Source: Selaginella moellendorffii (lineage: Eukaryota > Streptophyta > Lycopodiopsida > Selaginellales > Selaginellaceae). From it: DNA of 64,000 nt. Shown here one piece after another: positions 45,411 through 55,242 of the stretch; the stretch's first letter is position 1, and each line of letters begins with the position of its first letter. The DNA lies in contig NW_003314261.1 in the NCBI RefSeq assembly GCF_000143415.4, forward strand, positions 3,712,880 to 3,776,879. Reading direction: 5' to 3'. The notes beneath the pieces are model-generated. The model was given only the letters and a program-made list of their open reading frames with translations, was not told the DNA's origin and made no database searches. The position numbers were made by a program, and so were the translations under genes.

Positions 45411-47192
45411 ATGAATCGCACAGATTGTCTGTGCTTGATAGAATCTTCTGCCACTTTCGCTGCCGCTCAAAATGCCCACACACGCGCCGCGCAAACAATC
45501 CGCCACGACGACGTTTACGCCCACAACAAGCTCATCCAGATGTACGGACGGTGTGGGAGCGTACGGGACGCGCTCGCCGTGTTCCACGCGATGCCCCGTA
45601 TCGACATTTACTCGTGGGTTTTGCTCCTCAATACATATGCCCACAACGGGCATCTTGGAGCTGCGAAGTTGGTGTTTGATTCTATGCAATACCAAAACCT
45701 TGTGTCATTCAATGCTATACTGGCAGCGTATTCCCAGATTGGTCTAACCTCACAGGTGCAAGCTTTCTATGATCAAATGCCAGAAAGGAATCTGGTCTCT
45801 TGGAACACTATGCTTGCAGCATATGCCCAAAGCGGGCATCTTGTTTTGGCGACTGATTTGTTTCTCGCGATGGAGGAGAGGAACATTGTTTCGTGGACGG
45901 CGCTTCTTTCGGCGTACGTGCAGTGCAAGGATCTTATTCAGGCCGCCCATGTGTACCATTCCATGCCCGAGTGGAACCTTGTGTCGTGGAACACGATGCT
46001 TGCCGGGCATTGCCAGCTCGGGGATCTCGGCTGCGCGAAAGGGTTGTTTGATTCCATGCCGGAACGAGATTCCGTGTCGTGCACGACCATTCTGGCGGCG
46101 TACTCGCTGGTGGGAGCTTTCGGTGGCGCCAGGGAGGTGTTTGAGTCGATGCCGGTGGGCATGAGGGACCTCGTCGCGCACAATGCGATGCTGGATGCCT
46201 ACGCCAGGAGCGGGGATTTGTGCCGTGCGGAGGCTTTTTTTGATCAGATGAAGGACGTGAGCTCTGTTTCATGCACGATCATGCTCTGCGCGTATGCCCA
46301 GAACGGTCATTACAAACTCGCGAAGGAGGTGTTCGAAAGCCTCCGAGAAAAGGATCTCTTCTCAAACACAGCAATGATCTTTGCTCTTGCTGAAAATTCC
46401 AACCTTGAAGAGGCAAAGTTTTTGTTTGACACAATGCCTGAGCACGACGAGATCTCGTGGATGACGCTCCTTGCAGCATATGCCCAAAACGGGCACACCG
46501 CATTTGCAACAAATCTCCTTAAAGCTCATCAACTTTCTAGCCCAGGCTGCTGGAATGCAGTCTTATCCGGGCATGCAAGTTACGGCCATACGTCGGAAGC
46601 AAAGCCATTCTTCGATAACTTCCCGCAAAAAGACCTTGTCTCGTGGAACTCTATCGTTTGTGCATATGCCTTCTCTGGACATGTTGCAAAGGCCTTGAAA
46701 CTCTTTCAAGAGATGCCCGAGCAGGACTTGGTGTCCTGGAACTTGATCCTTGCAGCTTACGCACACAACGGAAAGCCACTCCAAGCAACGAAGGCTTTCC
46801 ACCAGATGGAGCTCCTGTACACTCCAGACGAGGTGTCCCTGACAAGCATCCTCCGAGCGAGCAGCCACGCGGGCGATGTCCGAAAGGGGCGACGAGTGTT
46901 CTTGTCCCTGACCACGGATTTCGGGCTGGGGAATCTCACCAAGCAGCACTACTGCTGCATGATCGAGCTCCTGGGACGCGCAGGATACGTGAGAGATGCG
47001 TGGGATCTCATCTCGGCAATGCCTTACGAGCCGGATGCTTTCGACTGGGTGTGCCTGCTTGCCGCTTGTCGTGGTCACCGAGATGTTGGACGCGGAGTGC
47101 GGGTGGCTGCGCGCCTCTTCGAGCTGGATCGTAGGAATTCGAGGGTTTATGTCATGCTAGCCAATTTGTACAGTGTCTTCTATCTAAAATAA
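45411..47192 (+). CDS. PPR protein, S-type repeats with E-like end
   Basis: An intronless gene of 593 residues, mostly short S-type PPR motifs (NLVSWNTMLAAYAQSGHL and variants, FDSMPERD), then an E-like end (DEVSLTSILRASSHAGDV, HYCCMIELLGRAGYVRDAWD, DAFDWVCLLAACRGH, SRVYVMLANLYS). It stops shortly after the last motif and has no DYW. No presequence is obvious; the first 40 residues are only weakly basic. Start: ATG 45411, the first in this frame. The repeated S motifs (31 residues) make it similar in style to the block PPR genes, but it is a separate family member. Its target RNA is unknown. Confidence 0.9.
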   Translation: MNRTDCLCLIESSATFAAAQNAHTRAAQTIRHDDVYAHNKLIQMYGRCGSVRDALAVFHAMPRIDIYSWVLLLNTYAHNGHLGAAKLVFDSMQYQNLVSFNAILAAYSQIGLTSQVQAFYDQMPERNLVSWNTMLAAYAQSGHLVLATDLFLAMEERNIVSWTALLSAYVQCKDLIQAAHVYHSMPEWNLVSWNTMLAGHCQLGDLGCAKGLFDSMPERDSVSCTTILAAYSLVGAFGGAREVFESMPVGMRDLVAHNAMLDAYARSGDLCRAEAFFDQMKDVSSVSCTIMLCAYAQNGHYKLAKEVFESLREKDLFSNTAMIFALAENSNLEEAKFLFDTMPEHDEISWMTLLAAYAQNGHTAFATNLLKAHQLSSPGCWNAVLSGHASYGHTSEAKPFFDNFPQKDLVSWNSIVCAYAFSGHVAKALKLFQEMPEQDLVSWNLILAAYAHNGKPLQATKAFHQMELLYTPDEVSLTSILRASSHAGDVRKGRRVFLSLTTDFGLGNLTKQHYCCMIELLGRAGYVRDAWDLISAMPYEPDAFDWVCLLAACRGHRDVGRGVRVAARLFELDRRNSRVYVMLANLYSVFYLK

Positions 47193-47378
47193 CCTCGTCT
47201 GGAGGTAGTAGGCGACGGTGCAAGGTGTTTAAAAGTCGATCGCTGTTGCGGTGAGCTAAAACACCATCTTTCTCTAAACAAAAAGTCCGAGTTTTTTTCA
47301 GAAAACACTGAAAAAGGTACACATTTAGAATAGAACTTTTTACTAAAGGTTAAAAAAATTAGGGTCTCGAGAACCATT

Positions 47379-47387
47379 TTAGGGTTT
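47379..47387 (+). promoter_or_regulatory. Telo-box just before the FCP1-like gene
   Basis: TTAGGGTTT, four bases before the ATG at 47391, so it lies in the 5' leader. Function inferred. Confidence 0.35.
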
Positions 47388-47390
47388 AAG

Positions 47391-48788
47391 ATGTCGAAGG
47401 CTATGCTCAAGGCTCTCAAGCAGGAGAAAGCCAACCAGGACACCAAGCGTTACTGGTACGCTCGCAACAGATGCTACGACAGATCCGCGGACGACGAGAG
47501 GCGCGAGCTCTCTCTGGCGCTCTCGTCCGTGCCCAAGGTAGAGTGGTCCTACTTCGACGTGAAACTCCGGCAACATCAGGAAGAGGATGATCGATTCTGT
47601 CCGCTGCTGGATGGCCGATCATGGACACCATCCGGCCGGGCCTTGATCCTCCTCTTGGAAGACACCCTGACGAGCAGTGTCGAGCTCCCGGATGGCTGCA
47701 TTCTCGTGTCGAAACGACCGGGCCTGGATGATTTCCTGCGAGACATGGCCAAGCAGTACGAGCTCGTCCTGTGCACTGCGCTCCAGCCGGATCACGCACG
47801 GCGAGTTGTCAAGCAGGCACTGCAGTGCGAGCTCTCTTCTGGATGGTTCCAGCTCCAGAACCATGGGACGATCCAAGTAAGCGACTCGCTTGCTAGACTG
47901 TGTAGTGGTGCTACCTTCCAGGCGCTGGCTGTGACAGCAACGAGCTCTACAACCGCTGGCGACTCAGATCACGTCATTGTGGTGCCGAAGTATCTCCCGG
48001 ACGCCCGGCATAGCGACGATGGTCGACTCAAGCTCCTTGCTCAGGTGCTGCTCGACTTGGCCAAGCTTTCGAGCGACGACTGGCTATGGGGGTTGAGGCA
48101 CCTCAAGGTGCAAGGTGTCTTCCGGAGCATCCGCAACGGCGAGCAGCAACAGAGATACAATCTCAATCTCGGGCTGGGAAGCAGCATGAGCACGGCGAGC
48201 CACAACCTGGCCTTGCGAGTCGCGCTTGGCAAACCCATCACTCCACTCCCCGCGGGTGATGGAGCGTATCTCCCCCCGGCCCCGGACTCTGGGAGGCCGA
48301 CGCTGGTGCTAGATCTGGACGAGACGCTGGTGAGCAGCTACCGGGTATCGTCGAGTGAGGACGCCACACTGCACAGGGTGGCCAAGCGCCCGGGGGTGGA
48401 GGAGTTCCTGGCGAGCATGGCGAACAAGTGTGAGGTGGTGTTGTGGACGGCGTCGTGGCAGGCTTACGCGGATGCGGTGGTGGACGAGGTGCTGGATCCC
48501 GCAGGGAGTGGCATCTTCTCGCACCGGCTGTACGCGCAGCACCTGGTGAGCGACTCCAAGGATCTGAGTAAGCTGGGGCGGAGGCTGGAGAGAGTGATCG
48601 CCGTGGACGATTCGGAGTGGCGTTACCCGGCATCGATGAGGCAGAACCTTCTCGTGGTTCCAGCTTACATGGGTGGTCACGGCCAGGAGGACGAGGAGCA
48701 CCACCTCCAGAGAGTTGCAGCATTGATCACGCGTCTTGTTTCCTCGGGTGCAATCGACTTGAGGCCGTCTCTTGGTAGAAAATGGTAG
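47391..48788 (+). CDS. FCP1-like (NIF) phosphatase with apparent duplicated domain
   Basis: An intronless gene of 465 residues. The C-terminal half has a full FCP1/NIF-type HAD domain: LVLDLDETLVSS (DxDxT, at about residues 305-315), VAKRPGVEEFLASMANKCEV, VVLWTAS, and the second Asp pair in VIAVDDSEW, ending VVPAYMG. The N-terminal half reads like a second copy: LILLLEDTLTSS (at about 84-95), VSKRPGLDDFLRDMAKQYEL, VLCTAL and VVPKYLP, with the catalytic Asp pair missing (LLEDTL in place of DLDETL). The layout is thus dead domain plus active domain. FCP1-like enzymes dephosphorylate the CTD of RNA polymerase II or other proteins; the true substrate is unknown. The telo-box before the ATG suggests a housekeeping-type promoter. 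Confidence 0.85.
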   Translation: MSKAMLKALKQEKANQDTKRYWYARNRCYDRSADDERRELSLALSSVPKVEWSYFDVKLRQHQEEDDRFCPLLDGRSWTPSGRALILLLEDTLTSSVELPDGCILVSKRPGLDDFLRDMAKQYELVLCTALQPDHARRVVKQALQCELSSGWFQLQNHGTIQVSDSLARLCSGATFQALAVTATSSTTAGDSDHVIVVPKYLPDARHSDDGRLKLLAQVLLDLAKLSSDDWLWGLRHLKVQGVFRSIRNGEQQQRYNLNLGLGSSMSTASHNLALRVALGKPITPLPAGDGAYLPPAPDSGRPTLVLDLDETLVSSYRVSSSEDATLHRVAKRPGVEEFLASMANKCEVVLWTASWQAYADAVVDEVLDPAGSGIFSHRLYAQHLVSDSKDLSKLGRRLERVIAVDDSEWRYPASMRQNLLVVPAYMGGHGQEDEEHHLQRVAALITRLVSSGAIDLRPSLGRKW

Positions 48789-51338
48789 TATATTATAATT
48801 TAATACTCTATGCCAAGGGGCAAAAGAAGTCCTTTATGCCTTTAAGTTCTATCATCAAGAATATAAAAGTATCTTGTTTCTGTTGCAGTTCGAAACAGTG
48901 TTAGATTGTCTTATGAACGAAATAGGTGAGGAGAAAGCTATTGTCAGCCATGTTAAGAGCAAGCCTTAGAGAAAAGACTGTTGTTGTAAGACTCCCTCTC
49001 AAATCAAAACTTGTATCCATAAAAACAAAGGTAGATTTTGCCTCACCTTTATCTTGCTTTGTTGCCATAACAATAAAGAATAAAGTACATAAAAGAGACT
49101 ATAGAAAAATGACAACTATGAAATGAAAGCAAAAATGGGAGCAAAAAATAAACACTAGAGAATGAGAGACAAGACCAAAAGGGATGTTACTTTAAGTGAT
49201 TTTTTTTTAATGTGTGATAAAGAATGTGTTAGTTTACATGTAAAGAGAGGCTTGATCATTTGATTTTTAAGGCATAATAATATGGCTAATCTAAATTGTA
49301 TAATGTTTTGAATTCTATGTTCATTGTGTTCTTGCAAGACAATAATAATGGTATTGGCAATTGAAGGGAAGGGCACAATAGCTGGAGGAGAGAGCAATTG
49401 GAGGCACTGGCTGCTGTTGGAATTGGAGGCATTGGTTGAAGGGTTTGTGAAGTCAGAAGTGCTGGTTGAAGAGTTGCGGTAGCAGTGGAGCTGGAGGCAT
49501 TGGCTGGAAGCTAGAGCTAGAGGTGTCCCTGGGCAAGGACAAGGTTTCCATCGGCAGCTGGAGGAGATGATGTGGCTGGGTGGTGGCATGAGGACAACTC
49601 TCAATGCTTAGGTGAGTTTATGAGATCTCATTTTTCTGTAGAGAGTGTAAGTTTGCTTGCTATCTTGTTTTGCTGGTAAAACAAATGGCAAGGAAATTTC
49701 ATTCATGTGGTGTGTGTTGTTGAAATCATTTAGCAAGCTTTTGATTTGAGATGGAATTATTTTGGATTTTAACAGACTTTGTTGAATACATTTCTTCCGA
49801 GATGCTACACTGTAAAACCGTGCAAGTGGTTGTTTTAAGTCTTAAGTGGATGGCCATGGGAAAAGCTTTATCAGGTTCTAGAAGGGAGTGATTGGAGGGG
49901 TATATTTTACACACACAACATTAGACACATTCCAGAAAATGGTATGGGTGTACTCCCTCTTGATGAAGCTGGTTAGGGGTGTGGAGGGCCATATCAATGC
50001 TGTTTAAAGCAGGTCTTTGAGCTGGACAAGAAAATGTTAGAAAGGTACTCCGTGTTATAGCATAAATGGTGATACATGCATATTAAAGTGGTCATACTCC
50101 ATCACCCACCTGATACTTTGATGGCACATTGATTGTGAGTTCATTTTTATGTTTTAATGGGCTTTTGTATGAATCCCTTTTTTTCTGCAGGCCATTATAA
50201 GCTCGAGCCTTGGAAAATCTATGCCATGCATCAGCTTTATATAGTCTCATATTGCATAGCAAATAGGAAGTCATTTTCAATATACATACACATATATAGT
50301 ACCACTCTAGAAATATGAGAGGTATGTGCTCAAAAAAGTTTAATAGCATTGAAGCCAATTTGAGCACAACCTAGCACGGGTTGGAACCTTTATATAATAC
50401 GTTCCTGCAATTGGGTCTACCATTCTGGCCTTCCCACCAGCTGGCAAACGCTCAGAATGAGTTGTTAGGTCAGCTCGTATCACAAAATTCATGTACTAAG
50501 ATCATTCTATTGTTGAAGGATGAACTCCCAACTGAATTTTACTTATTAGAGGTATGTCTGTGCAACTTTGAATTTTTTCTCGTGGTAGCATCTCAAAACA
50601 GTCTTATAGCCTTGAAGTAGATCTGAACAAACCCTTGAGGAGTACAAGGTGCTACTCAACCTTACCATAGAGTGTGACATTGTGGATGTCCAACAAAAGC
50701 CCATGCCCTTGTTGTGCTTCACTGGCAAGACATAGACAATATATGCAAGATTGCTTCCATGTCAAACTCCTTCACAAAGATTTCCATGGAGCCACTCAAT
50801 CACAGCATACCAGCCATATTCAACCACGACCATGGATCCAGGTTCTCATCAATCATCTGTGCTTGTGAATTCTAGTTGAACCAAAGTTCAATGTTGCAAT
50901 TGTAGTTCTTTGGTCTCTTTGGTCACCTCTTGTGGTTCCTTGCTCGAATGCGAAGGGCCAGATATATTTCTCCTCCCTATTCATGTATGCTTTGAAGAAA
51001 ACATTCATGAATCTCAATTTGGATATTATGCTCTTTTATAAGATTGTTTTTAATTACTTTCCTCTTGTATAATCTTTGATTACAAAGAAAAAGTGTTAGG
51101 TGTGATTTCAAGCTCAATTTCACTCCTATGACCAGTCTTTAAGGCATTAATGAAAATTCTATTTTAACTTTGTATTTTTCATGAAGCTCTCCAAACTGAT
51201 TACATACAAAAAATTGGACCCAATTTAACAAAGTCACAAAACTTGTGAATTGCCACATGCTTTCTGCTTAGGGTGCTAAAAAATTTATCAATTGTGTCTT
51301 GGATCATGGAAGTCATTTGATCCAAATGGGAGTAAGTG
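48789..51338. other. AT-rich stretch without recognised gene
   Basis: No gene recognised. Three imperfect GGAGGCAYTGGYTG repeats lie around 49391, 49427 and 49494. Short open frames have no recognisable product. This may be decayed repeat DNA. Confidence 0.4.
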
Positions 51339-51645
51339 ATATGCCTGTAAGTCTGTCAAGTACTTTTTCTTCGGCGTTACGTGAATGGTTTTGTCTCAAG
51401 GTGGTAGCAGCGAATCAACTTGGAGGGATCCGCACATGGGACGCAGTGGCAGGGTAAAAGAAAAATGATGAGAAACTGAAATGCAGTCCTTGTGGATTCA
51501 CAGGTACACATCCTCGGCAGCTGCATTCGAGGATCTGGTTGGGTCACTGATGAAAGGAAGGTTTGCCGATTTTGTGGTGTTGTCCAAGTCTCCCTTTCCA
51601 CAGGGCAGTTTTTCGTCGAGTGGTAAGGCGTTCCTTTCTTAAGCG
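51339..51645 (+). pseudogene. 3' fragment of amidohydrolase (block C, inverted)
   Basis: Reverse-complement match to the last exons of the amidohydrolase at 18264-20634, including the FADFVVLS-like and GKFADF-like stretch. Internal pieces are deleted and the N-terminal two thirds are missing. The left edge of homology at about 51339 is the breakpoint of block C. Confidence 0.8.
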
Positions 51646-51728
51646 TTGTGCTATTTGAGAAAATACAGTGCATCGTCGCCGTCGATCAAACACCACCGCA
51701 GCCATGTAGTTAAATTCGGTAGAAAAAG

Positions 51729-51737
51729 CTAGGGTTT
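51729..51737 (+). promoter_or_regulatory. Telo-box upstream of kinase (block C)
   Basis: CTAGGGTTT about 35 bp before the kinase ATG, the twin of 24958-24966. Confidence 0.4.
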
Positions 51738-51771
51738 GTTTCTAACAAAGCTTGTCAAAGAGAGAAGAGTG

Positions 51772-52707
51772 ATGGCGGTGGTAAGTGAGTTTAGGGAGGA
51801 AGATTGCAAAGAGCTTCTCAGCATTCATATGTTGGGGCAGCGAGGTTTCGAGAAAGGTAGGACGCTGGGGTGTGGCGGCCAGGGGCATGTATTCGTGCTC
51901 CACAATCTGGACGGTCACAAGTCATATGCAGCCAAGGCATTTCGATCAGGGAGCGACGCTGAGAGAGAAGTTGGGATCATGGCCAAGCTCCGGGGCTGCC
52001 CTGGAGTTGTCTCCTTCAAAGATTTCATCAAGGAGAGAGATGGAGGACAGTGTTTTGGGAGTATTATTATGGAACTATGTGGATCTAGTCTTGCTGATCG
52101 CTTGCGCGTTTCCGGGCAGATGAGCGAAGAAGAAGCAGCTCAGATTATCAAGCAGCTGGCAGAGACCCTCAAGGAGATGCATTCGAGAGGCATAGTTCAC
52201 CGGGATCTCAAGCCGGGCAACATCCTTTTCAAGCTAGACGCGCGCGACAAAGTGGTGATTAGTGACTTTGGTATTGCCACAGACGACCCTGAGGAGATGT
52301 CGCAGTACTGTGGCACGGCAAAGTACATGGCACCCGAGGTGGCAGAGAACAAGGATGGGAGCTTCTACACAGCAGCTATCGACGTGTGGGGACTTGGAGC
52401 GATTTTATACGAGATGCTGGGAAAGGGAGGATATCAGCCGAGTGAAGCATTTGATCGTGTGCGACAGGGGGCATCCCCGGTTGGTCCTTTCTCGTTTGTA
52501 GCGGAGGATCTCCTTGAGAAGATGCTGGCTGTGGATCCGAAACAAAGGCTGACAGTCGATCAGGTTCTACAACACCCATGGATTGTCAAGCTTTGCAGAA
52601 GCAGCAGCAGTAAGATCTACAGGACGTGGAGGAGGCCCTGTGGTGCGAAAAGGAGTGCTCCTGGCCTCGACAAGGACTTGGTCGTGAAGAAAGTTCGAGC
52701 GGCTTAA
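51772..52707 (+). CDS. Ser/Thr protein kinase, CDPK/CaMK-like (block C)
   Basis: An intronless gene of 311 residues with all kinase motifs (YAAKAF, HRDLKPGN, DFG, MAPEVAE, LTVDQVLQHPWI) and no EF hands. It differs from the block B copy at only about five residues, counted by eye, and the flanks are also nearly identical. Such similarity suggests recent duplication or gene conversion. Start: ATG with MAVVSEFREED as in block B; the frame is open a little further upstream but without an ATG. Whether both copies are expressed cannot be told. Confidence 0.9.
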   Translation: MAVVSEFREEDCKELLSIHMLGQRGFEKGRTLGCGGQGHVFVLHNLDGHKSYAAKAFRSGSDAEREVGIMAKLRGCPGVVSFKDFIKERDGGQCFGSIIMELCGSSLADRLRVSGQMSEEEAAQIIKQLAETLKEMHSRGIVHRDLKPGNILFKLDARDKVVISDFGIATDDPEEMSQYCGTAKYMAPEVAENKDGSFYTAAIDVWGLGAILYEMLGKGGYQPSEAFDRVRQGASPVGPFSFVAEDLLEKMLAVDPKQRLTVDQVLQHPWIVKLCRSSSSKIYRTWRRPCGAKRSAPGLDKDLVVKKVRAA

Positions 52708-53059
52708 AAGTGGCAGCAGTCAGTCCGGTAAGCACACTTGCCATTTCCTATTTCTCCTATTCGCAGTTACTAACTTCATTTGCTTGGGTTCGTTTTTGTA
52801 TCCTCCGGACATCATCGACATCTCTCGTGTCTCTGTGTGGAAATACGTTTTTGGTGGCTGCCGAGAACAATCATGGAACAAAAACGAGATCCAAGCAAAT
52901 GCCGAGATAGATGCAAACGTGTTACACACGAAGCTATGCCGCTCTTCTTTAAGAAACAAGGGAAGTCTTCCCTCAAGAAAGAATTAAAAAAGTCCATCCA
53001 TATATAAATCGAGAATGGCTATTGATCACTGCTAATCTAACAATTTCTTGAAATCATTG
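52708..53059. repeat. Kinase 3' flank (block C)
   Basis: Inverted match to 23601-23999. It likely contains the kinase 3' UTR. No separate gene seen. Confidence 0.55.
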
Positions 53060-53972
53060 TGGAACTTCATATCTTGAGATCAGTCGGGAAGGAAGAGTCC
53101 GCTTGATCCATGCTTTTGCATACGACTGGCAGGACACCACATCGCGCTGGGGAATTCGATCGACGGCTGCTCTCGCGAGGAAGCTGGTAGGCCGTGCATG
53201 ACACGAAGACGTGCTTGCTCGATTGTCCGCGAACGCTTGGATCATCACAAGGCCGGCAGCTTGCGCTTTCTCCAAACGCCCGCTCATGTCCGGGATACCA
53301 CGAATCAAACACCTTCTTGACCAACGCATCATGGGCGCATCCATCGATGATCGTGTTCCAGGAGACGAAGTTCCTGGCCGGCATCCGGAAGAACATCGCC
53401 TGCACTACCTGGAGATTCCCATTCTGGGCATATGCAGTGATCATCACGTTCCAGGTGACGGGATCTCCCTCCCGCATCGCCCAGAACATCGCTCTGGAGT
53501 CCTCTTCCTTGCCATCCTTCGCCAGCGCCAGGAGGATTGCAGTGGATTTGAGGAAAGTCCAGCGCGGAAGGAGATCAAAGACACGCCTTGCGTGCTCAAG
53601 ATCCCCGATCTTAACAAATGCGCCGATGAGGCAACTCCACGCCACGGAATCTCTGCCGCCGGGGATGCGATCGAAGAGATTGTTGGCGTCCCAGGGCCTG
53701 CCGTTGTGCGCGTAGACGGTGAGCATCGTGATCCAGGAGAACCTGCTCTTGCTGTGATCGTCCATGCCGTCCAAGATCTCCCGCGCCTCGCCGACGCTGC
53801 CGCATTCGCCATACATGTAGAGCAGCGCATTGCAGAGGAAGATGTCGGTGGAGAGGCCATGGCTCCAGATCTGGGCGTGCACGGGTGCAAGAACGCACTA
53901 GCTGGACGAATTCTTGGTCCTCAATCGAGCTCTTGCGATCAATCGGCAGGACAGGCGCTGGCATTGCCGCAT
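53060..53972 (-). pseudogene. Truncated PPR gene copy (block C)
   Basis: On the minus strand it matches the start and first repeats of 27532-29835, including the ATG (cat at 53970-53972). It has a deletion near the start, frameshifts in later repeats, and the same truncated end with SYAKAWIK as block A. The frame is open for about 270 residues from an internal start but loses the repeat phase. Confidence 0.85.
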
Positions 53973-53994
53973 TCTTCATTTTTAACGTTTGGCT

Positions 53995-54575
53995 ATGGAG
54001 GAAAATTGACGCCCACCGTCGAGGGAGAAAGTAAGCCTTCTGGCAGGTTTCTCCAGGGATTGTGCGAGCATTAGAGCGATGGAATCCAGCCACTGGCGGT
54101 GTCGAGCATCTTAAGGTGAGGATTTTCGTGTTCTAGAGCAGGGATTAGACCTCTTCTCAAGGAAATCGTAGGAGAACCTCTAGTGTAAGCAATGGTGAGC
54201 AGCAATCAAACTCAACGGGCTGTGGCTCGCCCGTTAACTCGATCCAGCCGTTGGCAGCGGTCGGATTGAGTCAGGTTCTGATGGCTCTACGTTCTTCAGT
54301 GATATTAGAAGCCATGAATAAGTTTGTATTTTTTCTTTGATTTCTTCTCTTTTGTTCTTAACTTGTTCTTCCTTAGGTGGCGTTGCCTTTGAGAGAATAT
54401 CTAGACATTGTTTTGTCACCTGGAGAGCACAACGATCACTTTTATCTGGCACAGGTTATGATTTACTCTTGTTGTTCGTGTTGCTGATATTAAAGATTTC
54501 ACTGCAGGTTCCTATACGCGTGAAAGGCTCAACCGAGAAACCTCAGCTCGCTTCTCTGGAATCCGAAATCTCCAT
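53995..54575 (+). pseudogene. Fragment of JmjC oxygenase (block C)
   Basis: It starts ATGGAGGAAAATTGA, so there is a stop at codon 5, where the intact gene has ATGGCGGAAAATTGG. The next exons match up to about 54575, at the ESEIS stretch. The HYD and distal His exons are missing. It shares the hairpin insert (54201-54280) with block B. The neighbouring open frame at 54606-54830 is not recognised. Confidence 0.8.
54201..54280. repeat. Palindromic insert, block C
   Basis: Reverse complement of the block B insert at 27161-27237, with the same two hairpins. It lies in the same JmjC exon. Confidence 0.7.
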
Positions 54576-55081
54576 GGTATCATATTTTCACACCTGGCAA
54601 GTTTCTTGAGGACTGTCCACTTCGGGCTGGTAGTCAACGTCCAGAGAGGTGACCGAATGATGCTCAAGCAAAAGCTTTTGGACCATGTTGAGGGACTTAT
54701 CCAGCAGCGGGAGATTGACAAAGGGAAAGACTTCTCGAGCTTGAAGTTTCTCTTCAGCCTTCAGTACTTTGGAGATGAGGCTGCTCCAATCAAGCTGCAG
54801 GGCAAGAAGATGAATGAAGTAATGGTCTAAACTTTTTTAACATGAACTTCTTTCCAGGACTTCTAACAAACTCTCAAGAGGATACCCTTGGCCACGATCA
54901 AATGGAAAGTTCCAAGGGATGCATTAAATTCTCATATATGTAATTATGTTTAGCTAGTTTTCTTCCTTTAACTAGTAGATTTCTCAAACATGAAAAGGAG
55001 ATTAGCTCAATGTTTGGAATTGCAATCAAACAATCATGTGTTTGTGGGAATTAATCAAGGTATATTACACAATTTAGAACT

Positions 55082-55242
55082 TGTGAAGTCTAAGTGTACA
55101 GCTATAATGCCGTATACTAATATTAGCATAGTGAGATTTTGGTTAATTTTAATTTGGACCACTTGGTGTTATATATAAACTAAGGTTTTTGGGTTAATTG
55201 ATATACACATTTTCTATATTCCCTTTCCATATTCACACTCAC
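55082..55242 (+). repeat. 5' LTR of gypsy element
   Basis: Short LTR, about 161 bp, pairing with 60411-60560. It shares a TGTGARGTC start and a TTCTRTATTCCCTTTCCATAT end region. Confidence 0.8.

Noticed and set aside
54606-54830. Small plus-strand frame of 74 residues
   Set aside because: No recognised domain and no homolog in the other blocks; could be transposon debris.
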